Positions 17,602 through 26,712 are shown, counted from the stretch's first letter. The stretch: DNA of 64,000 bases from VBAT01 sp036520835 (GCA_036520835.1 DATDIX010000041.1:1-64000); one strand, 5' to 3'. The notes: generated from the sequence alone by a model not told the origin. Program-made: numbers and translations.

Positions 17602-18243
17602 CTAATAAATGAAATCAATCACAGCGGTAAAGCCATAACTCTTGTGAGGTTGAATGGATACACCGATCTTACTAAAAGAGTTAAGACAGAGAAAGCGATG
17701 TCCCAGTGAAGGGACACCCTCGTCAATAAGCAAAGCCATCAGGATAGCTAACGCCTGGTTATGGCCATAATCGCAGCATTCGCCGGTGTAATATTGACTG
17801 TCTTCACATTCTGCTGTTCTTCTTTTATGACCTACATAACCTGCCTGCCCGGAAGAAACGGCATGACAGCGGGCACTAACGAAGCAAAGCGAATCAGGAT
17901 AAAGTAATGGTAATGGTTTTAATTTTCGCAAAGTATCCATTAGTGACTTATATTCATCAATATTGCGCAGGTACCCCTGGTTGCTGTGATCGGGATATTT
18001 CTGTAAAACTGTATTGGCAAACAATACAGGGTTTGTACGGAGCAAATTCAGGATATAGACAACGTCCTTTTCCTCCTTGCTGAGGTATCCGGCATTGGCG
18101 GCAGTATTACATACCAGGTACCGGGTATTATTCCACTCAGCAGAAAACGCGGCCAGGGGAGAAGTGTGGTTGTTTCTCTCATTTCTGCCAGCAAGCAAGA
18201 GAAAGGAGATAATTGGTAAATAGCAGTATAAATACGATCTCAT
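17602..18243 (-). CDS. Secreted CAP (SCP/PR-1)-domain protein
   Basis: 213 aa with an N-terminal hydrophobic signal segment. The CAP features are SARCHAVSSGQAGYVGHKR (first His region), YYTGECCDYG (Glu), and the C-terminal LGHRFLCLNSFSKIGVS with the second His, followed by a hydrophobic strand. Bacterial CAP proteins are extracellular; activities are mostly unknown. Four cysteines around the core could form disulfides. Confidence 0.72.
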   Translation of the reverse strand: MRSYLYCYLPIISFLLLAGRNERNNHTSPLAAFSAEWNNTRYLVCNTAANAGYLSKEEKDVVYILNLLRTNPVLFANTVLQKYPDHSNQGYLRNIDEYKSLMDTLRKLKPLPLLYPDSLCFVSARCHAVSSGQAGYVGHKRRTAECEDSQYYTGECCDYGHNQALAILMALLIDEGVPSLGHRFLCLNSFSKIGVSIQPHKSYGFTAVIDFIY

Positions 18244-18421
18244 AATAGAATGGTGGTGACAGATACAGATACGAACCCGGAAAGAAATTATTGCGTTTAT
18301 TGTATTGAATAAAATAACTTTTTGCCGGAAATAAGCGGGAGTTTTTGTTGTTAAACTGTTAACCTTTTTGCCCGTTTCGCTTCAGGACGTAATTTCAGGA
18401 CTTAATTACTGCATAAAACAA

Positions 18422-20806
18422 ATGAGACCCTTTTTGAAATTACTTATTGTCAATACCTGTCTTTTAACCGGGATCGGCACCAAAGCCCAGCATATTGATG
18501 CGGGAATTGCTAGGTATGCAGAGAAATTCAACCCTGAAAGGACCTGGTTGCATTACGACAAAGCCGCTTATTCCGCCGGCGAGACTATCTGGTTCAAAGC
18601 GTATATGATGACAGAGATCTTTCCGGCTGATGAAAGCAAAACACTGTACGTTGACTGGATAGACGATAAGGGATCTCTTTTACAACATTCTGTCAGCCCG
18701 ATCTTAGATGCGGTTACCAACGGGCAGTTTGATATACCGGCAGAGTATAAAGGAAGTTATATACATGTAAGGGCTTATACCAAATGGATGCTCAATTTCG
18801 ATTCTGCATTTTTGTATAACAAAACGATCAGGATACTTACCAGGAATACCGGCCAGTCAGCAGTAAAACAGGTACCTGTTCCCGGTATCAGTTTTTTCCC
18901 GGAAGGAGGGGATGTTATTGCCGGGATCAGTACTAAAATTGCTTTTAAAGCAAATGATCAATGGGGCCGACCTGTTCGTGTAAGAGGGGTTATTCTTAAT
19001 AACCAGGGAAAAACAGTTGATAGTATAAAAACCATGCATGATGGGATGGGATATTTCTTTCTTACAGCACAGGCAGGAGATAACTATACAGCAAAATGGA
19101 AGGATGAAAAAAATGTTGAACGCAGTACACCGCTTCCTGTAATAAAAGAGAATGGGGTATCGCTTGCCGTAACTGTATCGGGAAGTAACCGTTTTCTGAG
19201 TGTCCGCTATACGCAGAACGCAGCCATTGCCACAGACACTTTGCATATTGTCGGCACCATGCACCAGCGCCAGGCTTTCAGAATTGCAAGAGCCACTAAC
19301 GGGCCTTTGATCAAAGCAACTATTCCTGTAACGGATCTGCCAAGTGGCATACTTACTGTCACCATTTTTGATAAACAATGGAATGCGCTGGCAGAAAGGA
19401 TCACTTTTGTGAATAATGAAGAATACCGCTTTCAACCGGAGATGGAAGTGCGGCACTGGGGGTTGAATAAAAGAGCAAGAAATGAAATAATGATCACCAT
19501 ACCGGATAGCCTGGTCGCTAATCTTTCTGTATCCATAACAGATATGGCGATTGGAACAGACAGCAGCAACACGATCGTTTCTCATCTTTTATTAAGCAGT
19601 GAATTGAAGGGCGACATATATAACCCTGCTTATTATTTTTCCAGCCCGGATGATTCAGTAAGCCAGCACCTTGACCTGGTCATGCTGACACATGGCTGGC
19701 GTCGTTTCAAATGGCAGGAAGTGATTACAGGAAAAACACCAAAGCTGGCATTTGAAAGAGATACCGCTTATCTTTCATTGTCCGGCAAAATATATGGCGT
19801 TATGCCCGGGCAGATCCTTCCGGGCACGGAGATCATATTGATCGTTAAACAAAAAGACGCCGAGGGAAAGTTTTTATTGGTGCCATTAAAGCCAGACGGC
19901 AGTTTTAAAGATCCATCTGTTATACTTTTTGATACAGCCCATGTACATTACCAGTTCCAGAAAGCAAAAGGCCTCAATGATGCTTCTGTGCAATTCATGA
20001 CAGAAAGATTACCCGCCCCCTCCATCGCAGTTCCTGTCGCCAATGCAAATACCTTATCAACGGATACTACCGGTTCATACCGTCAATGGAAGCTGGCAGA
20101 TGAAGCAAATGATATAGCCAACAGTTTAAAAATAAAAACACTGGAGAATGTAACAGTAAGAAGCCGGGGGAAAACGCCGGTACAATTGATGGATGAAAAA
20201 TATACATCCGGGCTTTTCGCCGGTGGTGATGGTTACCAGTTCGACTTGCTGAATGATAAGCTTGCATTCAGTTCCCTGACTATATTTCACTACCTGCAGG
20301 GGAAAGTAGCCGGGTTGCAGGTGAATACCGGCAGCAACCCGCCGACTTTACAATGGCGCGGCGGATCACCACAACTATATATTGACGAAGTGCCGGCTGA
20401 TGCCAGTTTTGTTTCATCAATAAGCGTAAACGACGTGGCTTATATAAAAGTATTGCGTCCGCCATTCATGGGGTACAATGGTGGCAACGGAGCCATTGCC
20501 ATCTATACACGCAGGGGCAACGATGTAAAACAGGAGCCGGGCAAAGGATTAGCCAATAATAAAATTTTTGGTTATACAGTTATCAAAGAATTCTATTCAC
20601 CGAATTACGGGACTTTCAAACCCGGTAATGAACAACGGGATGTGCGGACCACATTATACTGGAACCCTTCCCTCATTCTCTCACCACAAAAGAGACAAGC
20701 GTCTCTTACTTTTTATAATAATGATGTCAGTAAATCATTCCGCGTGGTGATAGAAGGAATGACAAGAGACGGAAGACTGGCACATATCGAACAGATCATG
20801 GATTAA
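18422..20806 (+). CDS. Macroglobulin-domain and TonB plug-like surface protein
   Basis: Start at the ATG at 18422 (MRPFLKLLIV), which gives a signal peptide ending near TKAQH; the longer frame is rejected. About 794 aa. The N-terminal segment ERTWLHYDKAAYSAGET followed by IWFKAYM matches the MG2-type macroglobulin domain seen in alpha-2-macroglobulins. Near the C-terminus, LQGKVAGLQV, LQWRGGSPQLYIDEV and NGAIAIYTRRG resemble a TonB receptor plug domain, but there is no beta-barrel. This combination is common in Bacteroidota surface proteins of unknown role. Confidence 0.75.
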   Translation: MRPFLKLLIVNTCLLTGIGTKAQHIDAGIARYAEKFNPERTWLHYDKAAYSAGETIWFKAYMMTEIFPADESKTLYVDWIDDKGSLLQHSVSPILDAVTNGQFDIPAEYKGSYIHVRAYTKWMLNFDSAFLYNKTIRILTRNTGQSAVKQVPVPGISFFPEGGDVIAGISTKIAFKANDQWGRPVRVRGVILNNQGKTVDSIKTMHDGMGYFFLTAQAGDNYTAKWKDEKNVERSTPLPVIKENGVSLAVTVSGSNRFLSVRYTQNAAIATDTLHIVGTMHQRQAFRIARATNGPLIKATIPVTDLPSGILTVTIFDKQWNALAERITFVNNEEYRFQPEMEVRHWGLNKRARNEIMITIPDSLVANLSVSITDMAIGTDSSNTIVSHLLLSSELKGDIYNPAYYFSSPDDSVSQHLDLVMLTHGWRRFKWQEVITGKTPKLAFERDTAYLSLSGKIYGVMPGQILPGTEIILIVKQKDAEGKFLLVPLKPDGSFKDPSVILFDTAHVHYQFQKAKGLNDASVQFMTERLPAPSIAVPVANANTLSTDTTGSYRQWKLADEANDIANSLKIKTLENVTVRSRGKTPVQLMDEKYTSGLFAGGDGYQFDLLNDKLAFSSLTIFHYLQGKVAGLQVNTGSNPPTLQWRGGSPQLYIDEVPADASFVSSISVNDVAYIKVLRPPFMGYNGGNGAIAIYTRRGNDVKQEPGKGLANNKIFGYTVIKEFYSPNYGTFKPGNEQRDVRTTLYWNPSLILSPQKRQASLTFYNNDVSKSFRVVIEGMTRDGRLAHIEQIMD

Positions 20807-20891
20807 AAAAATTCTGATTCCTGCCGGAAAAAGTCATTGCGGGATCCACTCCGAAATTATATTCAGGTAAAAGGAGTACCCGAAGTGGAGC

Positions 20892-21030
20892 AAAAAAAAC
20901 CACCCCAATTTATCGGGATGGCCCTGACACTCCTGGTGTCAACAGATATTTTGATGGAGTAACCCGGTCAGGCGATACCGACCGAAGGTTTCCATGAATA
21001 TGCTGCAGATGTCATGAATACCTCCTTTTT
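20892..21030 (-). ncRNA. Candidate structured RNA ending in a strong terminator
   Basis: Minus strand, 5' to 3': an AAGGAGG motif, a 15-codon ORF (21015-20968), hairpin CGGTC/GACCG (20984-20980 with 20969-20965), perfect hairpin TGACAC-CAGGA-GTGTCA (20941-20925), then CCATCCC/GGGGTGG (20921-20915 with 20906-20900, one G-T pair) followed by eight T residues (20899-20892). The last hairpin is a textbook intrinsic terminator. It may end the DUF3817 transcript or belong to a separate small RNA or leader peptide. Confidence 0.45.
20968..21015 (-). CDS. Possible 15-codon small ORF with strong Shine-Dalgarno
   Basis: ATG at 21015 encodes MTSAAYSWKPSVGIA and then TGA. AGGAGG lies 5 nt upstream, a perfect Shine-Dalgarno in a phylum where such sites are uncommon. 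The stop lies inside the first hairpin of the candidate RNA. No homology can be judged at this length. Confidence 0.25.
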   Translation of the reverse strand: MTSAAYSWKPSVGIA

Positions 21031-21073
21031 CTTTGGTGAATACTAAAGTTATAAAAAGCAGACAGCAATTTTA

Positions 21074-21382
21074 CTATTGTTGCTGTACTTTTTTTAAACG
21101 ATGGTCCAGCACAAAAGGTCCGAAGGGAAGAATAGAAGCGATAAAGCATGTTACGAGCCAGGCGAATGGCTTTTTCCATCCGGCCACCAGCGGTTCATTT
21201 CTTGTTTCCCATGCGAAGACTAAATAGGTAATGAATAAAATACCGTGGATGGAACCAACGATGGTAACTGCTATAGGAAAACCAGCGAAGTATTTCAGGG
21301 GCATAGCGATGAAGAGAAGCACAAGAAAAGAAATGCCTTCTGCCATGCCCACTGCTCTGAATATATTAAACGTATTTTTCAT
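21074..21382 (-). CDS. DUF3817 small membrane protein
   Basis: 102 aa with three hydrophobic segments. FRAVGMAEGISFLVLLFIAM and VTIVGSIHGILFITYL fit the DUF3817 (YdzA-like) pattern of small integral membrane proteins of unknown function. It lies 92 bp downstream of mqnC on the same strand, with a palindromic hairpin between them. Confidence 0.75.
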   Translation of the reverse strand: MKNTFNIFRAVGMAEGISFLVLLFIAMPLKYFAGFPIAVTIVGSIHGILFITYLVFAWETRNEPLVAGWKKPFAWLVTCFIASILPFGPFVLDHRLKKVQQQ

Positions 21383-21427
21383 AATAATTTTTTGATGGGA
21401 TCAGTTTTGCATTGAAAGGGATCTTCA

Positions 21428-21469
21428 AAACCCCTTTTCGCAGATCCCGATCATTTTGGGAAGGGGTTT
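21428..21469. repeat. GC-clamped hairpin with occupied loop
   Basis: Perfect 9-bp arms AAACCCCTT (21428-21436) and AAGGGGTTT (21461-21469) enclose 24 nt that include TCCCGATCATTTTGGGA. The outer part resembles the CCCC/GGGG elements in the act operon. It lies 5 nt beyond the mqnC stop codon and could act as a terminator or an mRNA 3'-end stabiliser. Confidence 0.6.
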
Positions 21470-21474
21470 GGGGC

Positions 21475-22605
21475 TCAATAATTGATCACCTGTTCCTCGA
21501 TCATTTCCGGAATCCCCCTCCATTCATATTGCTGGTTGCGGAGCTGCGGTTCAAATCCTGCTTCTTTGATCGCATCCTGTATGGTCTTGTATGTAAAACG
21601 ATGCGGGGCTCCCGCCGCACTCACTACATTTTCTTCAATCATAATAGAACCAAAATCATTAGCGCCGGCATTTAAACAAAGCTGGGCGGTTTGTTTACCC
21701 ACCGTTAGCCAGGAGGCTTGTATATTCTTTACATTCGGCAGCATGATACGGCTTAATGCGATCATGCGGATATATTCTTCAGGTGTGGTAAGATTATGTA
21801 CGCCACGAATTCTTGCGAGCAATGTATCCACATCCTGGAAGGTCCAGGGGATGAATGCAAGAAAACCTTTGGCATGTTCGGGCTTACGGCTCTGCACTTC
21901 CCTTAACTTCACTAAATGCTCAAAGCGTTCTTCTATCGTTTCCACATGACCAAACATCATTGTAGCAGAAGTCGTGATATTCAGTTTATGCGCTTCATGC
22001 ATTACATCCAGCCATTCCTGTGCGCCGCATTTGCCTTTGCTGATCAGTCTTCTTACCCGGTCAATGAGGATCTCGGCACCGGCGCCGGGTAATGAATCCA
22101 GCCCGGCTTTTTTTAAAGCGATCAATACTTCACGATGTGTTGATCTTTCCAGTTTGGTGATATGTGCTACTTCTGGCGGGCCAAGCGCATGTAACTTGAT
22201 AGCGGGGAATTCTTTTTTTATCTGGCTGAAAGTATCAATATAGAACTGTAAGCCCAGTTCAGGATGATGGCCGCCCTGCAGCAATAACTGGTCGCCGCCG
22301 TATCTGAAAGTTTCTTCGATCTTTTTCCGGTAAACCGGCATATCTGTAATATATGCTTCTGCGTGTCCGGGTATGCGGTAGAAATTACAGAATTTACAGT
22401 TAGCAATACACACATTGGTGGTATTCACATTCCGGTCTATCTGCCAGGTCACTTTGCCGTGCGGCACCTGTTTTTTACGCAGCTCATCGGCAATGAACAT
22501 AAGGTCTGTCAACGGAGCATGATGATAGAGAAAAACGCCTTCTTCTACTGAGAGAAAGCCAAAGTCGGAAACTTTGTCGTAAAGGTCTTTTAACTGCATT
22601 GTCAT
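21475..22605 (-). CDS. mqnC: Cyclic dehypoxanthinyl futalosine synthase (radical SAM)
   Basis: Start taken at the ATG at 22605 (MTMQLKDLYD); an ATG two codons later is equally possible, and the longer frame is not needed. About 376 aa. The radical SAM motif CIANCKFC (C66, C70, C73) is followed by NFYRIPGHAEAY, LLLQGGHHPELG and LHALGPPEVAHI, characteristic of MqnC rather than CofH or MqnE. It cyclises dehypoxanthine futalosine in the futalosine route to menaquinone, the quinone that the ACT complex in this window would oxidise. Other mqn genes are not nearby. Confidence 0.92.
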   Translation of the reverse strand: MTMQLKDLYDKVSDFGFLSVEEGVFLYHHAPLTDLMFIADELRKKQVPHGKVTWQIDRNVNTTNVCIANCKFCNFYRIPGHAEAYITDMPVYRKKIEETFRYGGDQLLLQGGHHPELGLQFYIDTFSQIKKEFPAIKLHALGPPEVAHITKLERSTHREVLIALKKAGLDSLPGAGAEILIDRVRRLISKGKCGAQEWLDVMHEAHKLNITTSATMMFGHVETIEERFEHLVKLREVQSRKPEHAKGFLAFIPWTFQDVDTLLARIRGVHNLTTPEEYIRMIALSRIMLPNVKNIQASWLTVGKQTAQLCLNAGANDFGSIMIEENVVSAAGAPHRFTYKTIQDAIKEAGFEPQLRNQQYEWRGIPEMIEEQVINY

Positions 22606-22626
22606 TCGGGTAGCAAAATTACGGGT

Positions 22627-22707
22627 AAAGTCCGAAAGGTAATGTCCCGGGACAGGGATCACTATGCTATCGGATCATTTCTACTTTAGTAAAGATCTTC
22701 GGACTTT
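22627..22707. promoter_or_regulatory. Inverted repeat with central palindrome in divergent promoter region
   Basis: AAAGTCCGAA (22627-22636) is perfectly mirrored by TTCGGACTTT (22698-22707), and between them lies the 12-nt palindrome TGTCCCGGGACA (22643-22654). The site sits between mqnC (-) and the aspartyl protease (+), so operator or looping functions are possible. Confidence 0.4.
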
Positions 22708-22839
22708 CCGTCTTTTTAAGAAAATGGCTGAGCGGTTTTGAATATGACAGCTAATGAATTACATTTAGCATTGCAGACCGGCTGCTGCATCATCTTAATG
22801 GTATGACCTGTCTCGTAATCGCTAACCATTGCTTACCAA

Positions 22840-24042
22840 ATGAATTGCATGAAGAAGAGAATTTTTGTAACAGCCATTGTATTGTTCTTTGTAACTTCTT
22901 TGATAAAAGCCCAGGAAGAATTCATTGAACCGCCATCCAGGTTATTGACCCGTATCCCTTTCACCCAACTAACCGGTGGCGTTGTGATACTGCGGGCCTT
23001 ATTAGAAGACTTTCCCGATACGCTTAACTTTATTCTTGACAGTGGCAGCAGTGGAATTTCGCTTGACTCTTCTACCGTATCCTATCTTAAACTGGTACCG
23101 CAACCCAGCGATAGAACGATAAGAGGCATCGCCGGCATCAGGAAGGTTGGATTTTTATATAAGAAAAAACTCCGTTTCCCCGGGCTTACCATTGACAGCC
23201 TCGATTTCCATGTAAATGATTACTCCATTCTTACCACGGTATATGGCGAACAGATAGATGGCATTATCGGCTATTCTGTATTAAGCCGTTATATCGTTAA
23301 AATAAATTATGACAGCCTTGTGCTTGATTTTTGCAGCAAAGGAACGATCAAATACCCGAGGGGAGGATACCTGTTCAAACCTATTATCAGCACGTTGCCG
23401 GTACAATTCGGAAGAGTAAAAGACGGGACAACCCGCACTGCTAGGTTTCTCCATGATATTGGCGCCGGCGTTTGCCTGATGCTTTCAAAGGATTTTACGG
23501 AGGATAGCGCTGTCCTGCATAAGAAAAGAAAATTGTGGGCCAAGGAAGGAGAAGGGGTTGGCGGTTCAATAGATATGCATCTGACCGTGGTCAAAGAATT
23601 CAAGTTTGGCCCCTACCGTTTCCGGAATGTACCTACTTATATTTTTGATGATGTATATAATGTCACTTCCTATCCCTATCTCGGCGGACTGATCGGCAAT
23701 GACCTTTTACGCCGCTTCAATACAATTCTTAATTATGAGAAGAAAGATATTTACCTGGTACCCAACACACATTACCGGGATCCTTTTGATTATTCGTATT
23801 CAGGTATTGAATTATACTTTATAGAAGGACAGATCGAGATCGGGGATGTTGCCAAAGGTTCACCGGCTGAACTGGCCGGCCTGAAGGAAAGAGATGTTGT
23901 CGTGGCGATCAATAATAATTTTACACAGAGCCTTAACCAGTACAAGATCGCCCTGCAATCCGCCAATGAAAAAATAAAACTTATCGTCAGGAGGGACGGT
24001 GAACTGAAACAGATCGAATTCAGGGTAAAGAGTATCTTTTAG
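22840..24042 (+). CDS. Two-lobed retropepsin-like aspartyl protease with C-terminal PDZ
   Basis: 400 aa; the ATG at 22849 is an alternative start. A signal peptide ends near LIKAQ. Lobe 1 has the catalytic NFILDSGSSG followed by DGIIGYSVLSRY. Lobe 2 has RFLHDIGAGV followed by GGLIGNDLLRRF, an apparent internal duplication giving a second Asp. The C-terminal PDZ domain is marked by GDVAKGSPAELAGLKERDVV. A periplasmic or surface protease is expected. It is divergent from mqnC. Confidence 0.8.
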   Translation: MNCMKKRIFVTAIVLFFVTSLIKAQEEFIEPPSRLLTRIPFTQLTGGVVILRALLEDFPDTLNFILDSGSSGISLDSSTVSYLKLVPQPSDRTIRGIAGIRKVGFLYKKKLRFPGLTIDSLDFHVNDYSILTTVYGEQIDGIIGYSVLSRYIVKINYDSLVLDFCSKGTIKYPRGGYLFKPIISTLPVQFGRVKDGTTRTARFLHDIGAGVCLMLSKDFTEDSAVLHKKRKLWAKEGEGVGGSIDMHLTVVKEFKFGPYRFRNVPTYIFDDVYNVTSYPYLGGLIGNDLLRRFNTILNYEKKDIYLVPNTHYRDPFDYSYSGIELYFIEGQIEIGDVAKGSPAELAGLKERDVVVAINNNFTQSLNQYKIALQSANEKIKLIVRRDGELKQIEFRVKSIF

Positions 24043-24133
24043 CAATAGTTTACCCATCCCGCCATCCTACCGTAAACTACCAGTCCGGGAAAATGGTAAT
24101 ATTGACAGGATTCAGGCGGAGCGTTATTTTCAA

Positions 24134-24141
24134 TACTTTTG
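24134..24141 (+). promoter_or_regulatory. Possible -7 box (TACTTTTG)
   Basis: TACTTTTG matches TAnnTTTG and lies 34 nt before the M16 peptidase start at 24176. A TTGAC sits upstream, but about 29 nt away, longer than the usual spacing. Confidence 0.35.
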
Positions 24142-24175
24142 CAACCTTTATATTACAGCCACTGTTATTTTCTCT

Positions 24176-25414
24176 ATGATACAATTTGAAAAGTTTACAC
24201 TTGCTAACGGGCTAAGGGTTATTGTTCACCAGGACCTGTCTACCCCAATGGCGGTGATGAACATCATGTACGATGTCGGCGCCAGGGATGAAAATCCGGA
24301 TAAAACGGGATTTGCCCACCTGTTTGAACATTTGATGTTTGGCGGTTCTGTCAACATTCCCAACTATGATGAGCCGCTGCAGATGGCCGGGGGAGAGAAT
24401 AATGCTTACACTACTAATGATCTTACCAACTATTATATTCAACTACCTGCTGAAAACCTGGAAACAGCATTTTGGTTAGAAAGCGACCGGATGCTGTCGC
24501 TGGCATTTGGAGAAAAAAGCCTGGATGTGCAGCGCAAAGTGGTGTGTGAGGAATTTAAAGAACATTATATCGCCAAACCTTACGGAGACGTGTGGCACAA
24601 AATGAGGGAGCTGGCCTATACCCGTCATCCTTATCGCTGGATGACGATCGGCAAGGAACTATCACACATTGAAAATGCAAAACTGGAGGATGTAAAAGAA
24701 TTCTTTTTTAAATATTACCGGCCAACCAATGCGATTATGGTAGTAGCCGGCAACGTTACGACCGAGAAAATAAAAGCATTGGCGGAAAAATGGTTTGGTG
24801 ATATCCCTTCCGGGGAAAAATATAAACGTAACCTGCCGCAGGAGCCGGAGCAAAAAGAAGAACGCAGGCTCGAAGTAAAAGCCAATGTGCCATTGGATGC
24901 CTTGTATAAATGCTGGCATATTTACCCAAGATTGGACAGGCGCTATTACGTTACCGATCTGCTGGGTGATATTCTCAGTGGCGGCGGTTCGTCAAGATTA
25001 TACCAATCATTGATAAAAGAAAAGCAGCTGTTCAGCAATATCGAGTGTTACCATTATGGAAGCACCGACGCTGGGCTACTTTGTATTGAAGGCAAACTGG
25101 TAAAAGGGGTTAAAATGCAGGAAGCCGAACGGGCTATTGAAACAGAGCTGGAAAAAATGAAGAACGAGCTGGTGGCAGAAACAGAATTGCAGAAAGTAAA
25201 GAATAAGACAGAAAGCATGACCGCATTTGAAGATATGAGTGTAATGAGCCGCGCAGAAAGCCTTGCTTATTATGAATTGCTGGGCGATGCGTCATGGATG
25301 AATTTTGAATTGGAAAAATATGGCTCTGTCACCACGGAGGATATTTTACAGGAAAGCCGTAATATTTTCAGGAAAGAAAACAGCAATACACTTTATTATC
25401 ATTCCGGGAACTGA
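24176..25414 (+). CDS. M16-family zinc peptidase, catalytic subunit
   Basis: 412 aa, no signal peptide. The inverted zinc motif HLFEH (in GFAHLFEHLMFGG) and the downstream glutamate region (VCEEFKEHY) are intact, so this is the active partner of a heterodimeric M16B peptidase. The substrate is probably small peptides. The next gene starts 2 nt after its stop codon and encodes the likely regulatory partner. Confidence 0.88.
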   Translation: MIQFEKFTLANGLRVIVHQDLSTPMAVMNIMYDVGARDENPDKTGFAHLFEHLMFGGSVNIPNYDEPLQMAGGENNAYTTNDLTNYYIQLPAENLETAFWLESDRMLSLAFGEKSLDVQRKVVCEEFKEHYIAKPYGDVWHKMRELAYTRHPYRWMTIGKELSHIENAKLEDVKEFFFKYYRPTNAIMVVAGNVTTEKIKALAEKWFGDIPSGEKYKRNLPQEPEQKEERRLEVKANVPLDALYKCWHIYPRLDRRYYVTDLLGDILSGGGSSRLYQSLIKEKQLFSNIECYHYGSTDAGLLCIEGKLVKGVKMQEAERAIETELEKMKNELVAETELQKVKNKTESMTAFEDMSVMSRAESLAYYELLGDASWMNFELEKYGSVTTEDILQESRNIFRKENSNTLYYHSGN

Positions 25415-25416
25415 TT

Positions 25417-26709
25417 ATGATCGAAACGATAAATATATTGGACAGGAAGAATGCCCCGGCTATTGTGGACGCCGTCAACTTCAAACTGCAGCTGAAGCCG
25501 TATAAAAAGTTCACGCTGAAAAATGGCGTTGATGTTTATACAATTGATGCCGGCGCTGAAGATGTCATGGCGATCGAATGGGTGTTTTATGCAGGCAACT
25601 GGTACGAAGACCAGAACCTGGTAGCCGCCACCACCAATTTCCTCCTCAAGAATGGGACGACTAACAAAACAGCGTTCCAGGTAAATGAACATTTTGAATA
25701 TTACGGTTCTTACCTGAACCGGGCCTGTTATAATGAAACAGCCACCCTGTCCCTTCATTGCCTTACCAAACATGTAGGTGAATTGCTGCCGGTGGTAAGA
25801 GAGTTGCTGACTGATTCAACGATGCCGGAAGAAGAACTGGCGATCTATGGACAAAACATGAAGCAAAGGCTGAAAGTGAACCTGAAAAAAAGCGAGTTCA
25901 TTGCAGGGAGGCTGATCGACGCTTACCTGTACGGGGAACAACATCCTTACGGCAGGTATACGAAAGCAGAAGATTTTGACAAACTGAATAAGCAACAACT
26001 GGTTGACTTTTATGATCAATATTACCGGAAAGGGAAATTTGTCATGTTCGTAGCCGGCAAACTCCCTGCGGGCCTTGAAGGATTATTGAATGAACAATTC
26101 GGGGATCTTGGTAATAACAAGGTTACTTCCAAAACAATTCCGGTCCTGTCATCAGCTGAAAAGAAATTTCGTATCAGCAATGATAAGGATGGGGTGCAGG
26201 GCTCTATTCGTATTGCAAGGCCATTTCCCAATCGCCATCATCCTGATTTTTTAAAAGTGCAGGTGCTGAATAGTTTGTTCGGCGGTTTTTTTGGTTCCAG
26301 GCTCATGAGTAATATACGGGAAGACAAAGGCTATACCTATGGTATTCACAGTTTCCTGCAGAACCATATCCATGAATCGGCATGGATGATCAGTACGGAA
26401 GCCGGAAAAGATGTTTGTGAAGCGGCTATTGCGGAAGTATATAAGGAAATGAAAGACCTGCGGGAAGAGCTCGTAGATGAGGAAGAGTTGCTGCTGGTAC
26501 GCAATTATATGATGGGAAGCATCCTCGGTGACCTTGATGGCCCGTTCCATATAATTGCCCGGTGGAAGAACATTATCCTCAATGGCCTGGATGAAAGTTA
26601 TTTCTATAATTCTATCCATACGATCAAAACGGTGACCGCCGAAGAATTGCAGGGACTTGCGCAGAAATATTTCAAACCGGAAGAGTTTTATGAACTCGTA
26701 GTGGTGTAG
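25417..26709 (+). CDS. M16-family peptidase, non-catalytic partner
   Basis: 430 aa. The M16 fold is recognisable, but the HxxEH motif is absent: the corresponding region reads LVAATTNFLLKNGT. The substrate-binding Arg/Tyr pair of the partner subunit is kept in FGSRLMSNIREDKGYTYG. This is the usual division of labour in two-subunit M16 enzymes. It is translationally close-coupled to the active subunit (2-nt spacing). Confidence 0.87.
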   Translation: MIETINILDRKNAPAIVDAVNFKLQLKPYKKFTLKNGVDVYTIDAGAEDVMAIEWVFYAGNWYEDQNLVAATTNFLLKNGTTNKTAFQVNEHFEYYGSYLNRACYNETATLSLHCLTKHVGELLPVVRELLTDSTMPEEELAIYGQNMKQRLKVNLKKSEFIAGRLIDAYLYGEQHPYGRYTKAEDFDKLNKQQLVDFYDQYYRKGKFVMFVAGKLPAGLEGLLNEQFGDLGNNKVTSKTIPVLSSAEKKFRISNDKDGVQGSIRIARPFPNRHHPDFLKVQVLNSLFGGFFGSRLMSNIREDKGYTYGIHSFLQNHIHESAWMISTEAGKDVCEAAIAEVYKEMKDLREELVDEEELLLVRNYMMGSILGDLDGPFHIIARWKNIILNGLDESYFYNSIHTIKTVTAEELQGLAQKYFKPEEFYELVVV

Positions 26710-26712
26710 TGT

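Larger units (their letters stand above)
20807..21073. other. Convergent intergenic region with structured RNA candidate
   Basis: The spacer between the plus-strand gene ending at 20806 and the minus-strand gene ending at 21074 contains no normal-size ORF. Most of it is taken by the candidate RNA at 20892-21030, with a further weak inverted pair (TCCACT at about 20839 and AGTGGA at about 20884). Confidence 0.5.

Noticed and set aside
20890..21030. Possible SRP RNA or tmRNA
   Set aside because: There is no GGTCAGGTCCGGAAGG-type SRP core and no tmRNA tag or tRNA-like ends. Only hairpins and a terminator can be supported.
25417..26709. Broken M16 peptidase because HxxEH is missing
   Set aside because: The gene is full length and directly follows a catalytic M16 gene, as in known two-subunit enzymes.
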